Shown: one piece after another, positions 1 to 7,511 of the stretch
Position numbering within the stretch: position 1 is the stretch's first letter
Layout: each line of letters begins with the position of its first letter
From: CAYHBS01 sp964360995
GTDB taxonomy: Bacteria; Patescibacteriota; Minisyncoccia; Ryanbacterales; HO2-45-13
Direction: 5' to 3'
Length of the DNA: 64,000 bases
NCBI GenBank assembly: GCA_964360995.1
Contig: CAYHYZ010000001.1
Location: forward strand, 1-64,000
Translations under genes and position numbers: made by a program
Notes under the pieces: generated by a model
Seen by the model: only the letters and a program-made list of their open reading frames with translations
Database searches by the model: none
What the model was told of the DNA's origin: nothing

Positions 1-2
1 GG

Positions 3-545
3 TTATTTCTCAGCTCATTTCTTGTGTATCTGTTTTATGCGATTTCGCTGGAGCGTCGTGCGGGGTTTGGAAAAATGATCCCGAATGGGCAATCGCACCA
101 CTTTAGTTCCGGAATGATTTGGAAACTATGTATTCCGCCGGTGTTTATTTATGCAGGGGCGTGGCTTACCATTCAATCGCTCGGAGAGTTGTCCATATTA
201 CTGCACACAGGACGCGATATTCTCGGAGCCACCGCGCTTGCATTTGGTACGTCACTTCCCGAGCTTGTGGTGGGTGTATCTGCCGTCGCACGTGGGAAAT
301 CAGAAATCGCCATTGGCAATATTTTGGGTTCCAACATTATTAATGCCACGGGCGTGATGGGTATTGCGGGACTTGTGGGAGCTCCGATAGTTGCGGGGCA
401 TATGGTGTCGGTGGGTATTCCGATGCTACTTGCTGCGGCATTGCTTTACTATGTCATCGATCGAGAGGATTCAATTTCTCAATGGACCGGTTGGATGCTG
501 CTACTGTTTTACGCCTATTACATAGGGGAGCTCACGGTGTTTTAA
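3..545 (+). CDS. Na+/Ca2+ exchanger family antiporter, C-terminal part (cut by window edge)
   Basis: The reading frame is open from the first base, so this is the 3' part of a longer gene. The visible protein holds the second half of a CaCA-family exchanger. The alpha-repeat is clear: 'GTSLPELVVGVSA' followed by 'GNILGSNIINA', the ion-binding signature of YrbG-like calcium/sodium antiporters. Several hydrophobic segments follow and end in 'MLLLFYAYYIGEL'. These proteins sit in the inner membrane and exchange Ca2+ or K+ for Na+. The next gene starts 1 nt after the stop, suggesting an operon, and a P2-type ATPase lies 2.5 kb downstream, so a cation-homeostasis role fits. Exact ion specificity cannot be read from the sequence. 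Confidence 0.85.
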   Translation, partial: LFLSSFLVYLFYAISLERRAGFGKMIPNGQSHHFSSGMIWKLCIPPVFIYAGAWLTIQSLGELSILLHTGRDILGATALAFGTSLPELVVGVSAVARGKSEIAIGNILGSNIINATGVMGIAGLVGAPIVAGHMVSVGIPMLLAAALLYYVIDREDSISQWTGWMLLLFYAYYIGELTVF

Positions 546-546
546 T

Positions 547-1860
547 ATGCGCGCCATGCGGCTTTTTTTACTTTCATTCATACTGCTTGCGTCTGCGAGC
601 GCAGTGTTCGCGCATCCAGACGGGGGCGTTGCTCCGCTTGCAGATGTCGTGCGCGATCGGTCAATTCTCGTTGCGTTGTGGGCAGGTGGCACCAGTGTGC
701 TGTTGTTGCTCATCGCGATTCTTGCAAAAAATGCGAGCGACGAGCTCAAAAAATTATTGTTTGCACTCATGATCACTGCCATCGTGGGGCCAACAGTGTA
801 TTTCATTGGATCAACGGTATATTTAAATCTCAATTCGCTCGCAAATGGTCCCGTGCACTGGCACGCAGATTTTGAAATTATGGCGTGTGGAGAGGAATTA
901 TCTCCACCAACGCCAACAGGATTTCTTTCCAATAAAACTGGAACGCCCGTGCTCCATCAACATGCGGATAAGCGCTATCACGTCGAAGGGGTAGTGCTGG
1001 ATCTCGAGGAGGTTGCACTCGATCGATTTTTTGAAGTGCAAGGAGGGTTGCTGACAAATGATGTGTTTCGCGTGCCAACAGGGAGTGGATTTGTGACACA
1101 TTACAATGGAGACACATGTCCAAACGGCGAAAAAGGCATGTGGCAAGCCTTCTTGTATAAGGTAGATGAGGCAACCCACACCGCAACGCAAATAAAGCTC
1201 GCAGATTACGCGCATTACACGCCATCTCCACATGAGTTGGTGCCGCCGGGGGATTGTATAATATTTGAGTTCGGTCCAGAACGCACATATACTGATCGTC
1301 TCTGTAATTTCCACCAAATCGCGGTGAACAAAGGAGAGTTGAAGATTGAAGTGCCAGCGAAGGAACAAGCAGGAGTTTCGCCAGCTAGCGGAGAGCAGGG
1401 AGCAATCGACACAAGCGATTGGAAAACGTATCGGAACGATAAGTTTGGCTACCTTTTTATATATCCAAGCGACTTAACTCTACATGTTTTTAATGAAGGT
1501 GAAGGCTTGCGTTTTAATGATTCGACGTTTGTGCCCTCTCAAGACATGGTCGGCTCAGAAGTCCGCTCTTCAGAACGGACGCTCTGGGGCGGCGTCACCG
1601 CTGCTAATGCCCAATCATTATCAGAAATCAGAAATGAGTTATCAGCTCGCGCGAAAGAAGATCCTTTTAGTCCCACTATAGATGAACATTCTGAATCAAA
1701 CGGGGCGATTATTGAATATTTGAGCGGGTCATCAGTTGGGCCGGATTTTGAAAAAAATCTGATTACCCAATACCATGTTTTTCATTTGTATGGCCTGGAA
1801 GAACACCACTATCTTGCAAACAGCATAATGAGCACTTTTACTGATATTCCCACCGAATAG
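547..1860 (+). CDS. Exported/membrane protein with HxH-type histidine motifs, function unknown
   Basis: 437 residues. An N-terminal signal-like helix ends near 'SAVFAHPDGG', and two further hydrophobic helices lie at about residues 38-60 and 70-95. An extracytoplasmic domain follows with 'VHWHADFEIMACG', 'LHQHADKRYHVEG' and 'THYNGDTCPNG', a spacing of His and Cys that suggests a metal site. The last ~140 residues contain 'WKTYRNDKFGYLFIYPSD', typical of PsbP-like secreted domains. It begins 1 nt after the exchanger and precedes a CcdA-like gene, so a role in metal or thiol chemistry outside the membrane is plausible. I do not recognise a named family. The metal-binding idea is inference. Confidence 0.7.
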   Translation: MRAMRLFLLSFILLASASAVFAHPDGGVAPLADVVRDRSILVALWAGGTSVLLLLIAILAKNASDELKKLLFALMITAIVGPTVYFIGSTVYLNLNSLANGPVHWHADFEIMACGEELSPPTPTGFLSNKTGTPVLHQHADKRYHVEGVVLDLEEVALDRFFEVQGGLLTNDVFRVPTGSGFVTHYNGDTCPNGEKGMWQAFLYKVDEATHTATQIKLADYAHYTPSPHELVPPGDCIIFEFGPERTYTDRLCNFHQIAVNKGELKIEVPAKEQAGVSPASGEQGAIDTSDWKTYRNDKFGYLFIYPSDLTLHVFNEGEGLRFNDSTFVPSQDMVGSEVRSSERTLWGGVTAANAQSLSEIRNELSARAKEDPFSPTIDEHSESNGAIIEYLSGSSVGPDFEKNLITQYHVFHLYGLEEHHYLANSIMSTFTDIPTE

Positions 1861-1948
1861 TTGTAGTATTTATGGTCACCACACCCTTCGGCGGGTTCGA
1901 CAAACTCACCGCAAGCAAGCTCAGGGTTCATCAAGGAATGAAACATCT

Positions 1949-2662
1949 ATGATTACAACGCAACTTCCAACATTAATTACCGTTATCACTACCGCAGCAA
2001 TTGACGCGATTAATCCGTGCGCGATTGGCGTGATGATTTTGATGATTTCGGCAGTGCTCGTGGCAGGGCAGTCTACGCGCCGACTCATCTGGCTCGGATT
2101 CCTATATATCTTTGGTGTATTTCTTGCGTATCTCCTGGGAGGCCTTGGGCTTTTGTATTTCCTCGGTGCAATTCCACTCTACGTGACCGAATATCTCTCA
2201 CTTTCGGTTGCCGCCCTCATTATATTTGCCGGAATTCTCGAGATGAAAGATTATTTTTGGTACGGACAAGGGTGGTCACTTCACATTCCCATTGCTATTT
2301 CGAAAAAACTGACTTCGATGGCCACCAACGTTGCAACGTCATCTATGGGCGTTTTTTTTCTCGGTATCTTTGTGTCTGCGGTAGAGCTTCCATGTACCGG
2401 AGCTCCGTACCTCGCGATTATCACTCTGTTATCACAGCAGTGGGATGGAACTGCATTTGGTATGCTCGTGATTTACAATTTAATATTTGTCTCGCCGCTC
2501 ATTATTATTCTTGGGTTGGTGGTGTCTGGTGTGGAGCTTCAAAAAGTAAAAGCGTGGAAGCAAGAAAGCCGTGGCGCCATGCGCCTGATGATTGGTATTC
2601 TCCTAGTGGTGCTGGGATGGCTGCTTATATTTATCGCAAATGGCATCATTAATTTCGGGTAA
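1949..2662 (+). CDS. CcdA/DsbD-type transmembrane electron-transfer protein
   Basis: 237 residues, almost entirely hydrophobic, with about six membrane helices. The motif 'AAIDAINPCAIGVMILM' in the first helix and 'SAVELPCTGAPYLAII' in the fourth match the paired NPC and PCTG cysteine motifs of the CcdA/DsbD transmembrane domain. That family carries electrons from cytoplasmic thioredoxin to outward-facing thiol proteins. The upstream 88 nt contain no obvious Shine-Dalgarno site. Its partner is not obvious here; the His/Cys-rich membrane protein immediately upstream is a candidate substrate by position only. Confidence 0.85.
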   Translation: MITTQLPTLITVITTAAIDAINPCAIGVMILMISAVLVAGQSTRRLIWLGFLYIFGVFLAYLLGGLGLLYFLGAIPLYVTEYLSLSVAALIIFAGILEMKDYFWYGQGWSLHIPIAISKKLTSMATNVATSSMGVFFLGIFVSAVELPCTGAPYLAIITLLSQQWDGTAFGMLVIYNLIFVSPLIIILGLVVSGVELQKVKAWKQESRGAMRLMIGILLVVLGWLLIFIANGIINFG

Positions 2663-2801
2663 GTCATAAAATCACAAGAACATGAAAGCATCAAAGCATA
2701 AAATTAAATACAATATTACTCGTCGGCGTCGAGCGGTTGATTCAATGTGTTCAGGTTTTCATGAGCATTATTTGATTTAATGTTTTAATGATTTTATGAC
2801 T
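2662..2801. repeat. Intergenic inverted-repeat element between CcdA and ATP-cone genes
   Basis: Arms at 2662-2674 and 2789-2801 are perfect 13-nt inverted repeats (AGTCATAAAATCA and its complement), with weaker pairing for roughly 20 nt further inwards. The right arm overlaps the ATG at 2796. The interior holds ACAATATTACTCGTCGG, closely matched by a tract at 5729-5746 (ATAATACTCGTCGG). Confidence 0.6.
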
Positions 2802-3065
2802 TTAATTGTAAAACGCGAAGGACACAAGGAGGCATATGATGAACGAAAAGTGTATGGCTCTTGCTATGCATCTGTACTGAACACGCATAAATCAAAGGAA
2901 GACGCAGAAGATACGTGCGGAGCTGTTGTCGCGGCGCTTGGGGAACGACTTCTTAAGAAAAAAGAAATTACCTCAAAAGCAATATTTGAAGACATGTGCG
3001 AAATTCTGGAGCGCTTCGATAAAGATGCGGCCTTTATGTATAAAACGCACAAGGATCTTTCATAA
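2796..3065 (+). CDS. Stand-alone ATP-cone domain protein
   Basis: 89 residues, consisting of a single ATP-cone: 'IVKREGHKEAYDERKVYGS' at the N terminus, a central helical pair, and 'ERFDKDAAFMYKTHKDLS' at the C terminus. ATP-cones bind ATP/dATP and usually form the N-terminal regulatory part of NrdR or of ribonucleotide reductase; here nothing else is attached. The stop lies 2 nt before the start of a P-type ATPase, so the two are very likely co-translated. A nucleotide-sensing role linked to the pump is inference from adjacency. The start ATG lies inside the right arm of an inverted repeat. Confidence 0.85.
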   Translation: MTLIVKREGHKEAYDERKVYGSCYASVLNTHKSKEDAEDTCGAVVAALGERLLKKKEITSKAIFEDMCEILERFDKDAAFMYKTHKDLS

Positions 3066-3067
3066 CA

Positions 3068-5719
3068 ATGGAATGGTACGCAAAATCGGGTGAAGAGGTG
3101 CTCCGAGAACTCGCGGTGGACACGGCTCGGGGTCTTTCAAATACGGACATCGTTGTGCGTGCGCGTGAACACGGGCGAAACGCATTACCGCATGGTAAAC
3201 AGTTGGTGTGGTGGCAACTGGTTTTTCGGCAGTTTATTAATCCGCTCATTGCGATGTTGCTCATTGCCGCAGGACTTACTCTGTGGCTGTATTTTTATGG
3301 TGAGCGCGTACCAGGAGAGGAGAGTCCACTCATTGATTTTAGTGTGATTATGCTTGCGGTTGCACTGAACGTCGCAATTGGATTTTGGCAGGAATATAAG
3401 TCGAGCCAAATATTTCAAAAACTCCAACAGCTCGTGAGTAGTCATGCGCGCGTAATCCGAAACGGCAATCCAGCCGAAATTGATGCCGAAGAGTTAGTGC
3501 CCGGGGATATATTGCTCCTGCGCAGTGGTATGCGCGTTCCCGCAGACGCGCGCATTTTGGAGGCAAGAGATTTTTCGGTAAACGAGTCGCTACTCACTGG
3601 AGAGTCTCGCGCGGTAGAAAAACATCCGCTGACACTTTCAGGAACGTTGATGGTGGGGGATCGCAAAAATATGGTTCACATGGGCAGTATTATAGATACG
3701 GGAGAAGCAAAGGCAGTGATAGTCGCGATAGGAAGCAAGACAGAGCTTGGACACATTGCGGAACTCACAGCGGGCGTAGGTGAAGAATCAACACCACTCC
3801 AGGAGCGTCTTGCGAAGTTAAGTAAAATCATTACATGGTTTGTGCTTGTCGCGGCCGCTCTTATTTTTTACGTGGGCATTATTGATGCCGGAAAGGGAGA
3901 AATATCATTCATTGCGTTATTCACCACCACGGTTGCAGTTATTGTTGCGGCGATTCCTGAAGGGCTTCCAGCGGCGCTTTCAGTAGTGCTCGCGGTATCA
4001 GCCCAACGGATTTTGAGTAAAAAAGGTTTGGTAAAAAAATTGATTGGCGCAGAAACGCTCGGGTCTGCATCGGTCATTGTGTGTGACAAAACCGGCACGC
4101 TCACAAAAGGGGAGATGACGCTCGAAACACTCATGCACGTGAGCAATCAAGAGCGGATGATTGCATCACTCGTATGTGCCAACGAAGCGATTGTCGAAGG
4201 CGATGGGAAGACGGTGCGCGGAGAAGAAACGGACCGCGCAAAATTACAATACGCAATTGCGAGTGGAGCAAATGTGAAAAATATTGAGTCTGCATATCAA
4301 TCGTGTGCGTTGCTTCCATTTGATGCGAAAGAAAAATACATTGTGTCTTTGCGAGTTACACCCGCAAGTGAGGGAGTGCTTTTTGTGTCCGGTGCTCCAG
4401 AGGCGTTGCTGTCACGCTCGACGCTTAGTCCATCTGAACAGAAACATATTCTTGATTCAGTTGAGGCAGAAGCCGCGAAAGGATTCCGTATTATTGCGTC
4501 CGCAATGAAGTTGATTCCAAAACATACGGTGCCAACGTGTACCGCAACCAACGACATCCAAGCGCAGGTATCAGAGCTGGTATTTCTCGGTATTGCGCTT
4601 CTGCGTGATCCCATTCGCGAAGATGTGCGAGACGCAGTGCGCGTCACTCGTGAAGCGGGCATTCGCATCATTATGGCAACGGGGGATCATAAGCTGACTG
4701 CGGTTTCTATTGGTAAAGAGTTGGGATTTTCATCGGACGATGCGGCAGTGCTACTCGGTTCTGATATGGACGCAATGAGTGATCATGATCTGCAAACACG
4801 CCTTGCGACAGTGGAAATTCTTTCGCGCGTCAGTCCAGAACACAAAATGCGTGTGGTGACGCTACTTCGCCAGAGTGGAGAAGTTGTTGCGATGACCGGA
4901 GACGGGGTCAATGACGCGCCGGGGTTGAAAGCTGCTGATTTAGGCGTTGCACTTGAGTCTGGATCTGACGTATCTAAAGAAGCGGCAGATTTGGTACTTC
5001 TCGATAACAGCTTTACAACAATTACCGAAGCTATCAGACAAGGGCGTATTGCATTCGACAACATTCGGAAAGTCGTGGTGTTTCTGCTTGGGAACTCATT
5101 TACCGAAATTATTTTAGTGCTCGCCTCTCTCATATTTGATACGCCACTACCAATGACTGCAGCAATGATATTGTGGGCAAATTTGGTAGAAGATGGATTT
5201 CCTAATTTCGCACTTGCGTTTGAGCCAGGTCAGCGCAATGTCATGAAGCGTAAACCATTCAAACGAAATGAACCGATTCTTGATAAAGTTAGTATGGCAA
5301 TTATTTTTGCAGTAGGAATTATCGCGGACTTCTTGCTGCTTGGCGTGTTTTTCTATCTGTACTTTCATGAAACGCAGGCGTGGGGAATTGAGTATATACA
5401 AACAATTATCTTTGCGATGCTTGCGACAAACTCACTGATCTACGTGTTTTCTATCAAGGCGCTTGATGAACCAATTTGGCGAATTAATTTGTTCGACAAC
5501 AAGTATCTCCTTTTTGCGAGTGGTTTTGGTCTTGCCGTGATGGGGCTTGCCATTTATGCCCCGCCACTCCAGCTCATGCTTGGCACCGAGGCACTCCACC
5601 CCCTTGCGCTGCTCGGCGTGTTTGGCCTTGGACTTTTGCAGGTTGCAATGATAGAGGTCGCAAAATGGGTATTTTACCGAGCACCATCTACGGCGCGCAG
5701 AACAAAAGTGGCTGTGTAA
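3068..5719 (+). CDS. P2-type cation-transporting ATPase (Ca2+-ATPase-like)
   Basis: 883 residues, a full-length P-type ATPase. Visible in order: N-terminal cation-ATPase domain, actuator motif 'LLTGESRAVEK' (~residue 180), M4 motif 'AAIPEGLPAAL', phosphorylation motif 'CDKTGTLTKGEM' (~340), hinge 'MTGDGVNDAPGLKAADLG' (~610), then C-terminal helices with 'NLVEDGFPNFALAFEPG'. The PEGLP and NxxxD motifs place it in the P2 group (SERCA/PMCA/Na-type), not the heavy-metal P1B group; no N-terminal metal-binding CxxC is present. It probably exports Ca2+ or another hard cation. The last ~14 codons (from 'YRAPST') fall inside an inverted-repeat element, so the C terminus may have been altered by insertion. 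Confidence 0.92.
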   Translation: MEWYAKSGEEVLRELAVDTARGLSNTDIVVRAREHGRNALPHGKQLVWWQLVFRQFINPLIAMLLIAAGLTLWLYFYGERVPGEESPLIDFSVIMLAVALNVAIGFWQEYKSSQIFQKLQQLVSSHARVIRNGNPAEIDAEELVPGDILLLRSGMRVPADARILEARDFSVNESLLTGESRAVEKHPLTLSGTLMVGDRKNMVHMGSIIDTGEAKAVIVAIGSKTELGHIAELTAGVGEESTPLQERLAKLSKIITWFVLVAAALIFYVGIIDAGKGEISFIALFTTTVAVIVAAIPEGLPAALSVVLAVSAQRILSKKGLVKKLIGAETLGSASVIVCDKTGTLTKGEMTLETLMHVSNQERMIASLVCANEAIVEGDGKTVRGEETDRAKLQYAIASGANVKNIESAYQSCALLPFDAKEKYIVSLRVTPASEGVLFVSGAPEALLSRSTLSPSEQKHILDSVEAEAAKGFRIIASAMKLIPKHTVPTCTATNDIQAQVSELVFLGIALLRDPIREDVRDAVRVTREAGIRIIMATGDHKLTAVSIGKELGFSSDDAAVLLGSDMDAMSDHDLQTRLATVEILSRVSPEHKMRVVTLLRQSGEVVAMTGDGVNDAPGLKAADLGVALESGSDVSKEAADLVLLDNSFTTITEAIRQGRIAFDNIRKVVVFLLGNSFTEIILVLASLIFDTPLPMTAAMILWANLVEDGFPNFALAFEPGQRNVMKRKPFKRNEPILDKVSMAIIFAVGIIADFLLLGVFFYLYFHETQAWGIEYIQTIIFAMLATNSLIYVFSIKALDEPIWRINLFDNKYLLFASGFGLAVMGLAIYAPPLQLMLGTEALHPLALLGVFGLGLLQVAMIEVAKWVFYRAPSTARRTKVAV

Positions 5720-5777
5720 GTTACAATATATAATACTCGTCGGGGCATCTTCAGATGGGCGCATGGTGCTCGGTTTA
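5673..5777. repeat. Short inverted-repeat element at the 3' end of the ATPase gene
   Basis: Arms CCGAGCACCAT (5677-5687) and ATGGTGCTCGG (5763-5773) are perfect inverted repeats about 75 nt apart, flanked by direct repeats TTTA (5673-5676 and 5774-5777). The same terminal core occurs in the element at 16392-16513. The left arm is inside the coding sequence. It could be a tiny MITE-like insertion. Confidence 0.5.
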
Positions 5778-5815
5778 TCGTCGTCCACCCGTGGCTTCAC
5801 CTGCGACTTTCGTCG

Positions 5816-5849
5816 CGAAGTGACAGGTCGCCACGAAGTGGCAGGCCAC
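5816..5849. repeat. Imperfect tandem repeat
   Basis: Two adjacent copies of a unit of about 17 nt: CGAAGTGACAGGTCGCCA (5816-5833) and CGAAGTGGCAGGCCAC (5834-5849). It sits in the 191-nt gap between the ATPase and the small zinc protein. Function unknown. Confidence 0.5.
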
Positions 5850-5910
5850 AGGGGAATTATTTTGTGATACACTAGTAGCATCGGCGTGACATTACTCTTA
5901 ACACACGAAT

Positions 5911-6114
5911 ATGGGACTTTTTGGAATGTTTTCAAAGAAAGATACATCTACTTCAGATGAGACGTTCAAATGTGCAAAGTGCGGAAAAGTAAAAAAGAAG
6001 AGCGAAGGAAACTTTGTGCTCGGCGGTTCAACCTTCTGCTGCAAGGACTGTTGTGGAGACCCATCAAAGGGTGAGCACACCGAGAAGAAAGATAATGTGT
6101 GCGAATTCTGTTAA
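5911..6114 (+). CDS. Small cysteine-rich (zinc-ribbon-like) protein
   Basis: 67 residues with paired cysteines: 'CAKCGKVKKKSEG' and 'FCCKDCCGD', plus 'CEFC' at the very end. This suggests one or two zinc-binding knuckles. The N terminus 'MGLFGMFSKKD' is typical of small soluble proteins in this lineage. No catalytic motif is seen. It is isolated: the upstream ATPase ends 190 nt earlier and the next gene is convergent beyond two large palindromes. Function unknown. Confidence 0.75.
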   Translation: MGLFGMFSKKDTSTSDETFKCAKCGKVKKKSEGNFVLGGSTFCCKDCCGDPSKGEHTEKKDNVCEFC

Positions 6115-6159
6115 GAATTCGCTCTGAGCACAGTCGAACGAGCCAGTTCTGCTAAAACT

Positions 6160-6203
6160 CGATAATACGAAAACAGCCCGTACGGGCTGTTTTCGTATTA
6201 TCG
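6160..6203. terminator. Perfect 44-nt palindrome, bidirectional terminator
   Basis: The arms are exact complements over 22 nt each, with the centre AACAGCCCGTACGGGCTGTT flanked by A- and T-runs. Lying between convergent genes, it can terminate transcription from either side. Confidence 0.85.
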
Positions 6204-6218
6204 TCAATCTATATTGCT

Positions 6219-6262
6219 TCTACTGCAAACGGATGCGCGGCCGCGCATCCGTTTGCAGTAGA
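6219..6262. repeat. Second perfect 44-nt palindrome
   Basis: Exact palindrome centred on GATGCGCGGCCGCGCATC, extending to TCTACTGC at the left end and GCAGTAGA at the right. It lies 15 nt from the preceding palindrome and lacks a U-tract, so termination is less certain. It may be a structural or protein-binding site. Confidence 0.8.
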
Positions 6263-6308
6263 CTGAAGTTTCCCATCGTCGTTATGTTATGGATGTGCGT
6301 GCCTGAAG

Positions 6309-6869
6309 TTATGCGCCAAGTTCGCGTAGTTTCTTGAGCACTAGGAATGCTTGTCTTGCTCCATTTACCGCACGGTGGGGTATCGGCTCCGGTTCAATTC
6401 CTAAATAAATGGAAGTGTTTGAGAGTGAAAATTTTGGAATATTCGATTCGTTTTTTAGATATTCTTGTGCGAGCGTTGAAATGTCGTAGGTGATGTAATC
6501 AAAGGGGAATATTTTTCCATATTTGCGGTACGCCATTGCAAGATATGTCCAATCAAGAATTTGTGTCCATCCCGCAAACTTTGCCGGTTGACTCGTGCCG
6601 GTGCCCACAAACGTGGTGAGTTTGTTGAGCGCTTCGTCCAGTGGCATGGCGCCTTGCCACAGCGTTTCATCGTATCCGGCACGCTTTATACCTTCCGGAT
6701 CAGCAGTTTCGATATGCTGCGGAGCGATGCGCATTTCGAGCTCTCCGACAACGGTCATTTTTTCCTGGTCAACTTTTACCACACCAATCTCAATAATTTC
6801 GTGGATGGTTGGGTCCAGTCCTGTGAACTCGAGATCCGCGATAAAGAGTGGCGATTGAATAAACGACAT
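6309..6869 (-). CDS. DEDD-family 3'-5' exonuclease (RNase T / DnaQ-like)
   Basis: 186 residues. Exo I motif 'FIADLEFTGLD' gives the D-x-E pair, and 'EIIEIGVVKVD' matches the family's second strand. The Exo II region is 'AGWTQILDWTYLAMAY'. The Exo III motif is 'PHRAVNGARQA', where most relatives read HRAxxDA; the expected last Asp appears as Gly. The family trims DNA or RNA 3' ends. With one acidic ligand apparently replaced, activity may be reduced or another residue may substitute. It is convergent with the small zinc protein and separated from it by two palindromes. The start is the ATG at 6869. Confidence 0.8.
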   Translation of the reverse strand: MSFIQSPLFIADLEFTGLDPTIHEIIEIGVVKVDQEKMTVVGELEMRIAPQHIETADPEGIKRAGYDETLWQGAMPLDEALNKLTTFVGTGTSQPAKFAGWTQILDWTYLAMAYRKYGKIFPFDYITYDISTLAQEYLKNESNIPKFSLSNTSIYLGIEPEPIPHRAVNGARQAFLVLKKLRELGA

Positions 6870-6909
6870 AGGGTAGTATTATATGGAGGTTCAACGTTTT
6901 CCGCAATTT

Positions 6910-6980
6910 CGGGATATGGGGTAGTGGTAGCCCGCGTGCATGGGGTGCATGTAGTGGCGGTTCGATTCCGCCTATCCCGA
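6910..6980 (+). tRNA. tRNA-Pro (anticodon GGG)
   Basis: The cloverleaf folds by eye: acceptor CGGGATA/TATCCCG, D-arm GGG...CCC, anticodon stem CGTGC/GCATG around loop ATGGGGT, T-arm GGCGG-TTCGATT-CCGCC, discriminator A. The C1-G72 pair and A73 are the usual bacterial proline identity elements. The 3' CCA is not encoded. Confidence 0.93.
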
Positions 6981-7006
6981 CAAAGGGTGTAGACTGGGTT
7001 TTCCCA

Positions 7007-7038
7007 ACTGGCCCAAATCTGTGATTTGGTTTGCCAGT
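7007..7038 (+). other. Stable hairpin downstream of tRNA-Pro
   Basis: ACTGGC+CCAAATC pairs with GATTTGG+GCCAGT around a TGT loop, with a TTT bulge. No U-tract follows. It could be a processing signal for the tRNA transcript or a leader structure for the next gene. Confidence 0.5.
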
Positions 7039-7146
7039 CGCAATCCCAGAAGTGGGGCAATTCCCGGTTTACCCGCCTTGAGGGCGGTCCGACAAAATAC
7101 TAGCATTTGTATATAACTCCTGTTATACATCGTACAGGAGGACTTT

Positions 7147-7431
7147 ATGGACATATGTGAGATCTGCGGGGAAGAGGAAGCAGACCTCGTTCCACTGTAT
7201 CTCTTTCGTGTGCATCGTGCGTGCGCCGTCGAAGTGAACAACGTTGCAAAAGGAGGAGAGACAAAGCAAAAGTGCGTACTGCGGTTTTATATCACATCGC
7301 TCGCGGTGTTTACCCGGAAAGGCGAGGATGTGCATTTGCCGCAATCGCTGCTTGATTTGCATATCGACGTCATGCATGATCTCGTACGGTTTATGATTAA
7401 GGCCGCGAGATGGGACCTGGTATCCAAATGA
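7147..7431 (+). CDS. Small protein with N-terminal CxxC zinc knuckle, function unknown
   Basis: 94 residues. It starts 'MDICEICGEEEADLVPLYLF' and has a further Cys at 'HRACAVEV', suggesting a half zinc-ribbon of the kind found in small regulatory proteins. The rest is mixed alpha/beta without recognisable motifs. A strong Shine-Dalgarno site (ACAGGAGG) lies 6 nt before the ATG, unlike most core genes in this window. A Rho-independent terminator overlaps its stop codon, so it is monocistronic. No family recognised. Confidence 0.65.
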   Translation: MDICEICGEEEADLVPLYLFRVHRACAVEVNNVAKGGETKQKCVLRFYITSLAVFTRKGEDVHLPQSLLDLHIDVMHDLVRFMIKAARWDLVSK

Positions 7432-7447
7432 TATCAGGTTCTTTTTT
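7415..7447 (+). terminator. Rho-independent terminator overlapping the stop of the 94-aa gene
   Basis: ACCTGGTATC pairs with GATATCAGGT (one G-U) around loop CAAAT, followed by TCTTTTTT. The TGA stop is within the loop and second arm. Confidence 0.85.
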
Positions 7448-7476
7448 CACAGTATTCATTATCCACCGTCAAGGAT

Positions 7477-7505
7477 TTGACGAAATAAGTTGACGTTTCT
7501 ATAAT
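7477..7505 (+). promoter_or_regulatory. Promoter of the LexA-like gene (leaderless)
   Basis: TTGACG (-35), 17-nt spacer, TATAAT (-10) ending 6 nt before the ATG at 7512. Transcription should start at or within 1-2 nt of the ATG. A second TTGACG lies inside the spacer, giving a direct repeat that could serve as an operator. Confidence 0.85.
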
Positions 7506-7511
7506 ATCTCT

